Assembly: GCA_963739615.1 (NCBI GenBank)
Contig: CAVUBD010000004.1
Coordinates: forward strand, 248,001-312,000
Reading direction: 5' to 3'
Origin: Palsa-504 sp963739615
Lineage (GTDB): Bacteria > Actinomycetota > Actinomycetes > Streptosporangiales > Streptosporangiaceae
Length of the DNA: 64,000 nt
Part shown: one piece after another, positions 34,334 through 42,596 of the stretch
How the letters are laid out: every line of letters starts with the position of its first letter
How positions within the stretch are numbered: position 1 is the stretch's first letter
Made by a program: the position numbers and the translations under genes
The notes under the pieces: model-generated
Told to the model about the DNA's origin: nothing
Seen by the model: only the letters and a program-made list of their open reading frames with translations
The model's database searches: none

Positions 34334-34523
34334 GGCTCCGAACGATACCCCCTGATCGCGGCAGGCGAGGTTGTGACGTTGGCGAGGCGCCCCGCCGGCC
34401 GGGGGGGTAACCAGAGGGGTTAACCGGCGAGGCGCGCTCGGGCACCTCCCGGCTGGGCATCTAGCCACGGCCGCGGGAGGCACCAGCTAGATAATCAGCG
34501 ACCAAGCTGACGATCCGTTAAAT

Positions 34524-34539
34524 GTTACCTGTAAGTAAC
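34524..34539. promoter_or_regulatory. GTTAC-N6-GTAAC operator candidate
   Basis: GTTACCTGTAAGTAAC, sister of the palindrome at 2479. It sits in a 368-bp gene-free stretch (34334-34701) upstream of both the glycosyltransferase and the MMPL remnant. The stretch also has GGTAACC and GGTTAACC at 34407-34425. Nothing else was found there. Confidence 0.45.
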
Positions 34540-34701
34540 CTCCACATTAGCCGATAGTTGTGTCTGAAGCGATGGCTGGGGCCTAACGGGCTGGGCGCGT
34601 TCAGTTTCTTCAGGTTTCCCCCAGGTTTCGCGGGTCGGCCTCGCCGCAAATCCGGTTGCGTGCCTTTGTAAGCTAAAGGACCAGCAGGCCGAGCAGCTCC
34701 A

Positions 34702-34878
34702 TTGGCCCTGGGCGTGCTGATGGATACCTTCATCGTCCGTACCATCTTGGTGCCGTGCACGGTGGTCCTGCTCGGCCGGTGGAACTGGTGGCCGAGCAAG
34801 CTCAGCCGGGTCGAGGTGCAGCCGGGCGGAGAAGGCATCGCGCGCGATGCGGAGTCCGTGGCCCCGCGCAGCGTCTAA
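34702..34878 (+). pseudogene. MMPL-family transporter, C-terminal remnant
   Basis: The frame from 34702 reads LALGVLMDTFIVRTILVPCT, then VVLLGRWNWWPSKLSRVE and a stop TAA at 34876-34878. This is the last transmembrane helix and end of RND/MMPL transporters (GVLLDTFVVRTILVPALxxLLGRWNWWP). About 700 upstream residues are absent. A MarR regulator gene follows in convergent orientation. Confidence 0.85.
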
Positions 34879-34900
34879 CCAGCGCTTTACCCCGGACCCT

Positions 34901-35539
34901 TCAGTCGGCGAGGGCGTCGATGGACGCGGTCAGGTCGCGCAGGGCGGGAGCAGCGTCGCGCAGTGCGACCCGGTCCTGGTGCGGGAGTGCGGCCAGTGCG
35001 GCCTGGATGATCTCCTCGTTCACCCGGTGCCAGCGGGTCACCGCCCCGGTGCCGTCCGGCGACAGGTTCAGGCTCACGGTGCGCCGGTCATCGGCGCCGT
35101 CGCTGCGGACCACGTAACCGGCCGACTGCAGCCCATGGAGCAGCGTTGCCACCGAGCTCGGCGCGAGCCGGAGCATCCGGGCGAGCTGACTGGGCCGTAC
35201 CCCCGGATGTTCGGCCATGCAGGACAGCAGCTCAAGCTGGGCCACGGAGAGGCCCAGGACGGAGTTGGCCGCACGGGCGGCGCGGCGCATGGCCCGCCGC
35301 AGCCGGGACACGATATCGGCCAGCTCCCCGCCTGCGTGCTGGGGGCCTGCGTGCTGGGGGCCTGCGTGCTGGGGGCCTGCGTGCTGAGAGTCCGCGTGCT
35401 GAGAACCCGCCTGTTGCTGTGCACGGTTTCCCTCAGCGATCTGCACCTGACGGGTCCGCCTCCCTGGGACGCCCGGGCTGCCCTGCCACCGCGCGGCTGG
35501 CCAGGCTCTCCCTGATGACCATGGGCCGGGCCGACTCAT
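34901..35539 (-). CDS. MarR-family transcriptional regulator
   Basis: 212 residues from ATG 35539; the conserved part starts around residue 75. Winged helix: LSVAQLELLSCMAEHPGVRPSQLARMLRLAPSSVATLLHGLQSAGYVVRSDGADDRRTVSLNLSPDG, then the dimerisation helices. Before it lies a repeat-rich N-terminus (QHAGP-type repeats, 35331-35405) unusual for MarR proteins, so translation might begin further in. Two operator-like repeats are just upstream (35548-35604). The MMPL remnant at its 3' side may be its former target gene. Confidence 0.85.
   Translation of the reverse strand: MSRPGPWSSGRAWPAARWQGSPGVPGRRTRQVQIAEGNRAQQQAGSQHADSQHAGPQHAGPQHAGPQHAGGELADIVSRLRRAMRRAARAANSVLGLSVAQLELLSCMAEHPGVRPSQLARMLRLAPSSVATLLHGLQSAGYVVRSDGADDRRTVSLNLSPDGTGAVTRWHRVNEEIIQAALAALPHQDRVALRDAAPALRDLTASIDALAD
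35331..35405 (-). repeat. 5 x 15-bp tandem repeat in the marR gene
   Basis: Plus-strand unit CCTGCGTGCTGGGGG: three perfect copies, then CCTGCGTGCTGAGAG and TCCGCGTGCTGAGAA. Codes for repeats of Gln-His-Ala-Gly-Pro / Gln-His-Ala-Asp-Ser. Confidence 0.93.
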
Positions 35540-35547
35540 GCAAAATG

Positions 35548-35604
35548 CTTCTGTAAGCGAACATCTTGTGGTTCAGCGTACCAGATACTTCTGTAAACGA
35601 ACAT
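35548..35604. promoter_or_regulatory. Two MarR-type operator repeats, 40 bp apart
   Basis: CTTCTGTAAGCGAACAT (35548-35564) and CTTCTGTAAACGAACAT (35588-35604) differ by one base and start exactly 40 bp apart, on one face of the helix. They begin 9 bp upstream of the marR start codon, so autoregulation is likely. Confidence 0.65.
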
Positions 35605-35812
35605 TCTGGGAGCGGGATACCAGGATTAACTCCGGACATGCCGGGCGTGGTGCTGGCCTTGGCGTTCTGGACCCGACAAACTCATGTGAGTGGAGCGGTC
35701 CCGGGCCTTCGGGTAAGCCGCTCGGCTAGAGTTCGCCGGGAGCGCCGGGCAAGCTCGGGGCCCGACGGTGGCAGGACCGGCACGCGGACGGGCCGGAGCG
35801 GAAGGGACGACG

Positions 35813-37153
35813 ATGCAGGAACTGCGCTTCGTCGCGGTGAGCGAGGATGGCAGTTGGGCCGTCCTCGCTGTGCCGGGGCGTAGCGCACGCTTCACGCTGC
35901 CGATAGACGAGCGGCTCAGGGCAGTCGCTCTCGGCCAAGCCTCCCGGCTCGTGCAGTACGAGATCGAAGTGGAGAGCCCCTTGCGACCCAAGGAGATCCA
36001 GGCACGAATCCGGGCCGGGGAAACGGTGGAAGAGATCGCGGACGCGGCCGGCATTGCCGTCGAGCGCGTGCGCTGGTTCGAAGGTCCGGTCCTGGCCGAA
36101 CGTGCCTACATAGCAGACCAGGCCCAGGCCGCGTCGGTCAGACGCCAGGGGGACGCCACCCCCGCGACACCGGGCCCGCGACTAGGCGAGATCGTGGCCG
36201 AACGGCTACAGGTCGCCGGTTCCGACCCGGAAGACGCTCAGTGGGACGCGAAGAAGCGCGGCGACGGAAGCTGGCAGGTTCAGCTCACCTTCATCGCCGC
36301 CGACCGTTCGTACGTGGCCGAATGGGTCTTCGACCCGCGCCGCAGGCACGTACTGCCTGCCGATGAGAACGCCGCCCGAATGTCGTTGCCAGGCGGCGAG
36401 CCACCCCAGCCTGCTGCACCGACCCCAGGCGAGGCCACGGTCACGCAATTGGCACCCAGGCTCAGCACGGCATCCGGCCAGGGGCTCGGCCAGTCCGGGA
36501 CGGGCACCTCCGGGTTCGGTCCAGCCGGGTTTGGCAATGGCGGCCCGGGCAGCGGCGCCCTCGGCAGCGGCAGGGCCAGGCACGAGCGGCCAGGGAGCAG
36601 TCGTCCGGCCATCTCCGAACCGCCTCCGTCGGCGTCCTCGGCTCCGTCGGTTCCCCGGGCCGCAGCCGCACCGGTGGCGCCAGCAGCGCCAGCGTCAGAA
36701 CCCAGCGGCGATGTTACTCATTCACCTGGGCTAGGGCGCCACTCGCTGCCGCAAGCCACATCCCAGAAGACGGCGCAGGAACCCGCGTTCATCAGGGCGG
36801 ATCCCGACCGGGACGACTACCAGGCCGCTCCCGAGCAGCAGGTCGCAGAACTGCGGATTCCCGAGGCTCCCGCAGGCCCGGCGCAGAGGACTCAGGAGCC
36901 TCGGGCGGCACAAGCTCGTCCGGAGGCGGCTGGCCCGGCGGCCCGTTCGGAAACGAGGGCTGGAGAAACGGCAGCTCCGGCTGCTGCTTCAGCCGCGGCG
37001 CCGGCCGAAGATTCTCACCTTGCGCCTGATGCCTCAGCCGAACCGGCCAGCGAGCAGGCGGGGCGTCAGGGCCGGAAGTCGGCGCGCGGCAAGCGGGCCT
37101 CCGTTCCCTCCTGGGACGAGATCATGTTCGGTAGCTCCCGCCAGCAAGACTGA
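35813..37153 (+). CDS. sepH: Septation protein SepH
   Basis: 446 residues from ATG 35813 with GAAGGGA upstream. The N-terminal DUF3071 domain is clear: MQELRFVAVSEDGSWAVLAV, FTLPIDERLRAVALGQ, SPLRPKEIQARIRAGETVEEIADAAGIAVERVRWFEGPVLAERA (with HTH), and DAQWDAKKRGDGSWQVQLTF...YVAEWVFDPRRRHVLPADE. The long Ala/Pro/Ser-rich disordered middle and conserved C-terminal SVPSWDEIMFG motif are typical. In actinobacteria SepH stimulates FtsZ filament assembly during septation. Lone gene; the neighbourhood says nothing about division. Confidence 0.93.
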   Translation: MQELRFVAVSEDGSWAVLAVPGRSARFTLPIDERLRAVALGQASRLVQYEIEVESPLRPKEIQARIRAGETVEEIADAAGIAVERVRWFEGPVLAERAYIADQAQAASVRRQGDATPATPGPRLGEIVAERLQVAGSDPEDAQWDAKKRGDGSWQVQLTFIAADRSYVAEWVFDPRRRHVLPADENAARMSLPGGEPPQPAAPTPGEATVTQLAPRLSTASGQGLGQSGTGTSGFGPAGFGNGGPGSGALGSGRARHERPGSSRPAISEPPPSASSAPSVPRAAAAPVAPAAPASEPSGDVTHSPGLGRHSLPQATSQKTAQEPAFIRADPDRDDYQAAPEQQVAELRIPEAPAGPAQRTQEPRAAQARPEAAGPAARSETRAGETAAPAAASAAAPAEDSHLAPDASAEPASEQAGRQGRKSARGKRASVPSWDEIMFGSSRQQD

Positions 37154-37219
37154 CAGCCAGCTCTCCCACTGCGGCAAGTGGCCGGCCCTCAGTAAGGCTG
37201 CGGGCGCGGTGGGACCCGG

Positions 37220-37276
37220 TCACCCGTGAGAGGGTGATGCCGTCGGCCCGCAAGCGGACCACGCTGGGGATATGGA
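37220..37276 (+). promoter_or_regulatory. Recurrent palindrome, site b, with -10 element
   Basis: TCACCC-N6-GGGTGA at 37220-37237, then 33 nt, then TATGGA at 37271-37276. Upstream of the GAP/LysE-like gene (ATG 37408). Confidence 0.68.
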
Positions 37277-37407
37277 TCAACCAGCGACTACGTTGCGCGA
37301 CCCCTCAGCGTGGCCGTATATGTCTATAGTGCCATTTTCGTGGGCCACGCCGACGCCGTGAGCGGCGCCAGGGGCTCCTTCCGCCGGGGTGAGACAGGAG
37401 GACGGCC

Positions 37408-38061
37408 ATGGCCCTTAACCTCATCCTGATCGGCTTGGCGGTGGCCCTGAACCCGCTGCCGCTGACGGCGTTCCTGATCGTGCTGCCCTCACAGCATGGC
37501 GTACGGAAGGGCGCCGCGTTCGTGTTCGGCTGGCTGGTCTCCCTAACGGTCGTGGTCACCATCTCGGTGGTGGCTACCGGCAATAACCCCCCCAAACCGA
37601 AAACGGCGCCGTCCCTCGCAGCGCTTGCCGTGAAGGCCGCTCTCGGGGGCGTCCTCGTCATGATCGCCATCCGGCATCGCCGTGAGATGAGAAAACAGCC
37701 CAGGAGGCCGAAGAAGCCGCCGAAGTGGCAGGAGCACGTGGACAACATGTCCCCGTGGTTCGCCATGGGCCTGGCCCCGGTTCTCCAGCCCTGGGTTCTG
37801 ATCGGTGCGGGCGCCGCTACGGTCGTGGAGGCCAAGCTGTCCAGCTGGCAGAGCTACCTGGTGCTGTTCATCTACTGCGTCCTGGCCTCGTCCACCTACC
37901 TGGCCATGGAGATCTACGCCGTGCTCAGGCCCGCCCAGAGCCAGGCGTTCCTGGCCACTTTCCGGGCCTGGATAGACAATCACACCGACCAGGCGATCGT
38001 CCTGGGCAGCCTGATCATCGGCTTGTGGTTCATCGCGGACAGCCTCTCGCTGATCGCCTGA
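37408..38061 (+). CDS. GAP-family (LysE-like) membrane transporter
   Basis: 217 residues, ATG 37408 with AGGAGG upstream. Six hydrophobic segments. LIGLAVALNPLPLTAFLIVL at the start and GAAFVFGWLVSLTVVVTISV next are the signature of Sap/GAP proteins (LysE superfamily), implicated in mycobacteria in moving glycopeptidolipid or sulfolipid to the surface. A basic cytoplasmic loop RHRREMRKQPRRPKKPPKWQ lies between helices 3 and 4. In this setting the cargo is unknown. Preceded by palindrome site b. Confidence 0.82.
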   Translation: MALNLILIGLAVALNPLPLTAFLIVLPSQHGVRKGAAFVFGWLVSLTVVVTISVVATGNNPPKPKTAPSLAALAVKAALGGVLVMIAIRHRREMRKQPRRPKKPPKWQEHVDNMSPWFAMGLAPVLQPWVLIGAGAATVVEAKLSSWQSYLVLFIYCVLASSTYLAMEIYAVLRPAQSQAFLATFRAWIDNHTDQAIVLGSLIIGLWFIADSLSLIA

Positions 38062-38094
38062 AATGTCTTACGGGATCTGATCGATGGCCGGAAA

Positions 38095-38148
38095 TCACCC
38101 ATGATGGGTGATGCGGGGGATGCGAAGTGCGGCGAACGTGGTTAATGG
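38095..38148 (+). promoter_or_regulatory. Recurrent palindrome, site c, with -10-like element
   Basis: TCACCC-N5-GGGTGA at 38095-38111; TAATGG at 38143-38148 after 31 nt. In front of the CMD-family gene (ATG 38232). Confidence 0.62.
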
Positions 38149-38231
38149 CTGTGGCGATAACGGCATTCGCGGCTGCCTGTGCGGGGCACCGCAGCCGCCT
38201 CTGCAGGCGCATCACAGAAAGGAATCAGGCT

Positions 38232-38600
38232 ATGAACATGCCCGCCAAGGCCGACGTTGACGACGCTACGAAGGATACCCTGACCGGTCTTGCCCTGGGC
38301 GACGTCGAGGTGCTGGAAACAGCGCTGGAGCTCCGGGAGGCATGGCAGGAGCGCAGCGGCCTGGATGCCCGCGCCTTCTCCCTGGTCAAGATCGCCGCAT
38401 TGATAGCCGTCGACGCCCCGCCCGCCTCCTACCTGTGGCAAGTGTCCAACGCGCTCGACGCAGGCGCGACCCCTAACGAGATCCTTGGCGTAATGCGCGC
38501 GATAGCGCCGCAGGTCGGCGGCCCCAGGGTAGTAGCGGCCGCGCCAGAAATCATGCTCGCGCTTGGCCTGTCCCTGCCCGAGGGCGGAGATTTCGACTAA
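38232..38600 (+). CDS. Carboxymuconolactone decarboxylase-like (AhpD-fold) protein
   Basis: 122 residues from ATG 38232, with AAAGGA upstream. Helical CMD fold: ELREAWQERSGLDARAFSLVKIAALIAVDAPPASYLWQVSNALDAGATPNEILGVMRAIAPQVGGPRVV. The AhpD-type CxxC is absent (no cysteines), so a peroxidase-partner role is unlikely. Proteins with this sequence pattern are common in actinobacterial stress clusters. Followed after 36 nt by the SHOCT gene, likely one operon under palindrome site c. Confidence 0.8.
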   Translation: MNMPAKADVDDATKDTLTGLALGDVEVLETALELREAWQERSGLDARAFSLVKIAALIAVDAPPASYLWQVSNALDAGATPNEILGVMRAIAPQVGGPRVVAAAPEIMLALGLSLPEGGDFD

Positions 38601-38636
38601 CAGACCACCCGTTCCCATCGAACAGTAGGAGACAGG

Positions 38637-38969
38637 ATGTTCAGACGACGCCGCCCGCTCCTGCGCGCCGCCGCGGTCGGCGGGGGCGCCTACGTGGCGG
38701 GCAAGCATATGGCCCGGGCCTCGGATCAGCGAGCCGCGGACGAGGCCGACCAGGACGACCGCATCAGCCAGCTCGAGCAGCAGCAGGCCGCGCCGCCGCA
38801 GGCCGCGCCGCCGCAGGCCGCGCCGCCGCAGGCCGCGCCGCCGCAGGCCGCGCCGGCCGCCGGACCGTCGGTGGCCGATCAGCTGCAGCAGATAGCGGCG
38901 CTGCACCAGCAGGGCGCGCTCACCGACGACGAGTTCACCGCGGCCAAGGCAAAGCTGCTGGGCGGCTGA
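38637..38969 (+). CDS. SHOCT-domain protein
   Basis: 110 residues, ATG 38637 with TAGGAG upstream. A basic, weakly hydrophobic N-terminus (MFRRRRPLLRAAAVGGGAYVAGKHMA), then an acidic coiled segment, a Gln-Ala-Ala-Pro-Pro repeat, and the SHOCT motif at the end: QLQQIAALHQQGALTDDEFTAAKAKLLGG. SHOCT is a short oligomerisation or anchoring module. Second gene of the CMD operon; a strong hairpin follows. Confidence 0.88.
   Translation: MFRRRRPLLRAAAVGGGAYVAGKHMARASDQRAADEADQDDRISQLEQQQAAPPQAAPPQAAPPQAAPPQAAPAAGPSVADQLQQIAALHQQGALTDDEFTAAKAKLLGG
38784..38858 (+). repeat. 5 x 15-bp tandem repeat in the SHOCT gene
   Basis: Unit CAGGCCGCGCCGCCG, four perfect copies and a fifth ending GCC. Encodes Gln-Ala-Ala-Pro-Pro repeats. 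Confidence 0.93.
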
Positions 38970-38977
38970 ATCGACGG

Positions 38978-39012
38978 CTGGCTAGGCCTGGCAGTCTGCC
39001 AGGCCCAGCCAG
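38978..39012. terminator. Strong hairpin between convergent genes
   Basis: A 16-bp stem (CTGGCTAGGCCTGGCA with one mismatch to its partner arm) and a 3-nt loop, 9 bp after the SHOCT stop and 41 bp from the end of the convergent APC gene. No long T-tract follows, so it may be a bidirectional, T-poor terminator. Confidence 0.6.
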
Positions 39013-39053
39013 ACATGGCCGGGTCTTCCTTTTCCCGACGCTTGTAAGTGTTC

Positions 39054-40505
39054 CTACTGGTCATTCTGCGCGGGAATGAATACCCGGCCGAGGGTCGCGA
39101 AGCTCTCTGGTCGGCGGGTTCGCAGGATGCCGGCGGTGATGGCGCCGAGGCCGAGCCAGGCGAGTGCCGTGAAAGGCAGCAGGTCCGTCAGCGTGTCGGT
39201 ACGGGGATGAATGATCCCCCACAGCGGAAACAGGAGCAGGACGGCGGCTGTCGCCGGAATGAGCAAATGCCGCCAGAACCGGAATTCGCTGCGGAAGTCG
39301 GTACGGAACGCGCGGATGGCCGAGATGTTCACAGCGAGGTAGATGAGCACCACTGATAGCCCGCCGGCCCCGGCGAGATACCCGAAGGTGCGCACGCCGC
39401 CGTGGGCGTGGGTCAAGGGCAGCCCGAGCAAGAGCGTGAGCACGGCAACGCACCCAATCGACACGACGGGGGTATGGCGGCTGGACACCCGGGCCAGCCG
39501 CCCAGGAAGAACCCGTTCACGTCCCATCGCGAAGAGGATCCGGATGGCCGCGTTGAGCGAGGCCACGACGAAGCCGAGGCCGGTGAGCACGACCACGAGA
39601 TCGATGACCCACAGCGCGGACGGCGACCAGTACTGGCTGGTGAGATAGCCTAGCGGGTTCCTTTGCCGGGCAAAGCCAGGGATGCCGGGCCGCTCCACGC
39701 CGAACATCTCCGCGCAGATGACGAGCAGGTAGAAGACACCGGTCACGATGACGATGCCGATGGTGCTCGCGGGGACGGAGCGGCGCGTATTCCTGGCCTC
39801 TTCTCCGAGCGCGGCGGCCGCCTCGAAGCCGGCGAACGCGGTGGTGCCGTAGATCATCGCGTTGGTGATGTCGGTCAGCTGGCCGTGCGGCGACGATGCC
39901 GGGGAGAGGACCGCAGCCGAGTAGTGCGCTGGCCCGGTCTTGACCAGGACCGTGATGGCCAGCGCCGCGATCACGGCCACCTCTACGGAAACCAAGGCCA
40001 GATCGGCCCAGGATGAGATTCCGATCCCCAGGTAGGCGACCAGGATCGCCGCCGCCAGGATGACCACGAACAGCACCTGGTCACTGACGGCTACATGCAG
40101 CGTGTCGGCGACGAGCTGCGACGCGTACGCGCTGGTAAGCGAGACGCCCGCGGGCACGTACAACGCGTACGCGAAGACCATCATCCAGCCGGTCAGGAAA
40201 CCCCCTACCGCACCAAGCCCTCGGCTGTTGAAGGTGTACAGCGAGCCAGCTGAGGGCAGCCGGCGGGCGAACTCCCCGATGCTGCTTGCGCAGCACAGGG
40301 CCGCGACGAATGCGACAAGCACTACAAGCGGGGACGCGAACCCGGCGTAAGACACGATGATGACCAGCCCGCCTACCACCGCGCCGGCCGGGGCCACGTT
40401 GCTCGCCCCGAACGCGATCATCCTCGCTGACCCGATCGCCCCGCGAGCCAGCCCGTCAGCCTCATGCCCGCCGGTACCGTGACACCACCGTCCCGGACTG
40501 GTCAT
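39054..40505 (-). CDS. APC-family amino acid permease
   Basis: 483 residues from ATG 40505 (MTSPGRWCHGTGGHEADGLARGAIGSARMIAFGASNVAPAG). Twelve hydrophobic helices. The first, GASNVAPAGAVVGG, and the segment IGEFARRLPSAGSLYTFNSRGLG are typical of APC permeases of the YhdG/CAT type; YGTTAFAGFEAAAALGEEARNTRRSVPAS is the TM6-7 region. Amino acid or polyamine uptake is likely; the substrate is not predictable. It lies between the SHOCT operon and SulP, ending 51 bp before the SulP stop. Confidence 0.9.
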   Translation of the reverse strand: MTSPGRWCHGTGGHEADGLARGAIGSARMIAFGASNVAPAGAVVGGLVIIVSYAGFASPLVVLVAFVAALCCASSIGEFARRLPSAGSLYTFNSRGLGAVGGFLTGWMMVFAYALYVPAGVSLTSAYASQLVADTLHVAVSDQVLFVVILAAAILVAYLGIGISSWADLALVSVEVAVIAALAITVLVKTGPAHYSAAVLSPASSPHGQLTDITNAMIYGTTAFAGFEAAAALGEEARNTRRSVPASTIGIVIVTGVFYLLVICAEMFGVERPGIPGFARQRNPLGYLTSQYWSPSALWVIDLVVVLTGLGFVVASLNAAIRILFAMGRERVLPGRLARVSSRHTPVVSIGCVAVLTLLLGLPLTHAHGGVRTFGYLAGAGGLSVVLIYLAVNISAIRAFRTDFRSEFRFWRHLLIPATAAVLLLFPLWGIIHPRTDTLTDLLPFTALAWLGLGAITAGILRTRRPESFATLGRVFIPAQNDQ

Positions 40506-40555
40506 AAGCCTTCGCACCTGTCTCTTCTTGATATGGCGCCAGGGAGCACGTCCGT

Positions 40556-42355
40556 TTAGCCAGTTGCCCGAGACTGCTCGGCAGGCCCTGCGGTCTGGCC
40601 TGGTCCCGTCCGGTCTTCCGCGCTCTGCTCGACGACGGTCCATTCAGCGCCGGTCTCCTCGCGGAAGGCGGCGATGGCGGATTCGATGGTCGGGAAGAAG
40701 TGGCGCGGGTCGATCGTGCGGGTGAGCCCGTAACGCTCGATCTTGCGCCGTACCGGATCCTTGAGCTCGGCGAACACCAGGCTGATGCCCTTGGCGTTCA
40801 GCGCCTCATCCAGGTCTTCCAGCACATCGGAAGCGGTCGTATCCACGTCGGTCATCGGCTCGGCGGCGATGAGGATCCAGGTTGGCGGCGGGTCGGCCCG
40901 GGCCAGCCGTCTCACCTCGTCGCGGAACGTTGTGGCGTTGGCGAAGAACAGCGGGGCGTCGAACCGGTAGATCACCAGCCCGGGCAGGTGCTGGGTCGCC
41001 GGGTGGAGGTGCACGTCGTGGTAACCCTCCAGCCCTTCCGCCCGCCCGAGTTCGGTGTCATAGGGCCACCAGGCCCGCCGGAACACGTTGAGAATGGACA
41101 GCGCGACTGCGATCGCGATCCCCGGCAGCACCCCGAGCAGGGCGACCCCGAGGAACGCCGCGATCGACAGCAGGCACTCCGTCCTGCGTTGCCGCCAGAG
41201 CCGTACCGTTCCAGGAATGTCGGCCAGGGACAGCGACGCCGTGATCACCACCGCGGCCAGGGCCGGCTGGGGCAGGTTCCGGAACAGGCCCGGGACCAGC
41301 ACGATCATGAGGATGATCAGAGCCGCTCCGGTGACCCCGGTTAGCTGGGTCTTCGCTCCCGAGCGTTCCGCCACCGCGGTCCGCGACCCGCTGGTGCTGA
41401 CCGGGAACCCCTGAAAGAGGCCCGCCGCCAGGTTCGCCGCACCGATCCCGATCATTTCCTGGTTGCCGTTGATCTCCTGCCCGGTACGGGCGGCGAACGC
41501 CGACGCGGTGGAGATCGTATCGGCCAGGGAGACCAGCGCGATCCCCGCTGCTCCGGCGAACAGGGGCCCGAGATCGGCCAGGCGGACGTCCGGGATCGTC
41601 AGTGGCGGGAACCCCTTCGGGAGCACCCCGACCAGGCTCACGCCGTGCTCGCCCAGGCTGAAGACCGTGGTCGATGCGATCGCGAGCACCACCATGACGA
41701 GCACGGCCGGGACCTTAGGCAGCCAGCGTTGCAGCACCAGGATCAGCACGATCCCGGCGATCCCGACCGCGGCCGCGGCGGCGACCGCGTCACCGTGAGC
41801 CAGCCCCTTGACGAAGCCGATAGCCTCGTGAATCAGGCCATCGCCCTCCACCTTGAACCCGAACAGCTTCGGCAGCTGGCCGATCAGGATCGTCAGTGCC
41901 AGGCCGTTCATGTAGCCGATCATCGTCGGCTTGGAGATCAGGTCGGCGATGAAGCCGAGCTTCGCGACAGCCCCGAGGATCATGATCGCCGCGACCATGA
42001 GCGCGAGCATCGACGCCAGCGCGATAGCCCGCTTCGGGTCGCCGTCGGCGCCGGCCAGCGGCAGGATCGTCGCGGCGATCATCGGCCCGAGCGAGGAGTC
42101 CGGGCCCAGCACCAGGATCCGGGACGGGCCGAACACCGCGTAGCCGAGCAGGCACAAGATGGATGTGTACAGCCCGGTGATCGGCGGCAGGCCGGCCAGC
42201 TCCGCGTACGCCATGCCCTGCGGGACCAGCAGCGTGGTGAGCACAACCCCGGCGATAAGGTCCCTGTGCAGCCACTCACGCCGGTAGGACCGAACGGCCT
42301 GCAGGCCGGGCACCCATCTGGACGCAGACACCATCACCTGGCGAGCGTGGATCAT
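40556..42355 (-). CDS. SulP-family anion transporter with STAS domain
   Basis: About 599 residues; start ATG 42355 (MIHARQVMVSASRWVPGLQAVRSY), with ATG 42334 as an alternative. SulP hallmarks: DLIAGVVLTTLLVPQGMAYAELAGLPPITGLYTSILCLLGYAVFGPSRILVLGPDSS, later IGAANLAAGLFQGFPVSTSGSRTAV. The C-terminal STAS domain has RFDAPLFFANATTFRDEV and TDVDTTASDVLEDL. Transports sulfate, bicarbonate or another anion. Palindrome site d lies 152 bp upstream with a -10 (CATGGA) pointing to this gene, which gives a ~106-nt leader. Confidence 0.93.
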   Translation of the reverse strand: MIHARQVMVSASRWVPGLQAVRSYRREWLHRDLIAGVVLTTLLVPQGMAYAELAGLPPITGLYTSILCLLGYAVFGPSRILVLGPDSSLGPMIAATILPLAGADGDPKRAIALASMLALMVAAIMILGAVAKLGFIADLISKPTMIGYMNGLALTILIGQLPKLFGFKVEGDGLIHEAIGFVKGLAHGDAVAAAAAVGIAGIVLILVLQRWLPKVPAVLVMVVLAIASTTVFSLGEHGVSLVGVLPKGFPPLTIPDVRLADLGPLFAGAAGIALVSLADTISTASAFAARTGQEINGNQEMIGIGAANLAAGLFQGFPVSTSGSRTAVAERSGAKTQLTGVTGAALIILMIVLVPGLFRNLPQPALAAVVITASLSLADIPGTVRLWRQRRTECLLSIAAFLGVALLGVLPGIAIAVALSILNVFRRAWWPYDTELGRAEGLEGYHDVHLHPATQHLPGLVIYRFDAPLFFANATTFRDEVRRLARADPPPTWILIAAEPMTDVDTTASDVLEDLDEALNAKGISLVFAELKDPVRRKIERYGLTRTIDPRHFFPTIESAIAAFREETGAEWTVVEQSAEDRTGPGQTAGPAEQSRATG

Positions 42356-42467
42356 TGCAGCGCGAGCAGGTGGAATTGCCACGGTTCCAGGGCCACGAGC
42401 ATCGCGTTGACCATAGTGTCCTGCCCTTCCGCTGCCACCTCCGGGGCCGGGGAGCCCGCTCGCGGGA

Positions 42468-42523
42468 TCCATGCACCAGCATGCGGGCAGTTGGGCCTGG
42501 CGGTCATCACCCTCTCCGGGTGA
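42468..42523 (-). promoter_or_regulatory. Recurrent palindrome, site d (11-bp arms), with -10 on the SulP side
   Basis: TCACCC-N5-GGGTGA at 42507-42523, extended by GGTCA and TGACC to perfect 11-bp arms. On the minus strand 33 nt separate it from CATGGA (42473-42468), facing sulP. It lies between divergent sulP and MFS genes. Confidence 0.7.
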
Positions 42524-42596
42524 TGACCGCGTCAGGCCTGGGCCGTCAGCGTGGACGCGTGTGCCTTCACGGCGACAGGTCCGAAAAGGGGATGAC

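Noticed and set aside
34398..34427. GGTAACC and GGTTAACC repeats upstream of the glycosyltransferase
   Set aside because: Short, G-run-associated and not matched elsewhere; not enough to call an operator.
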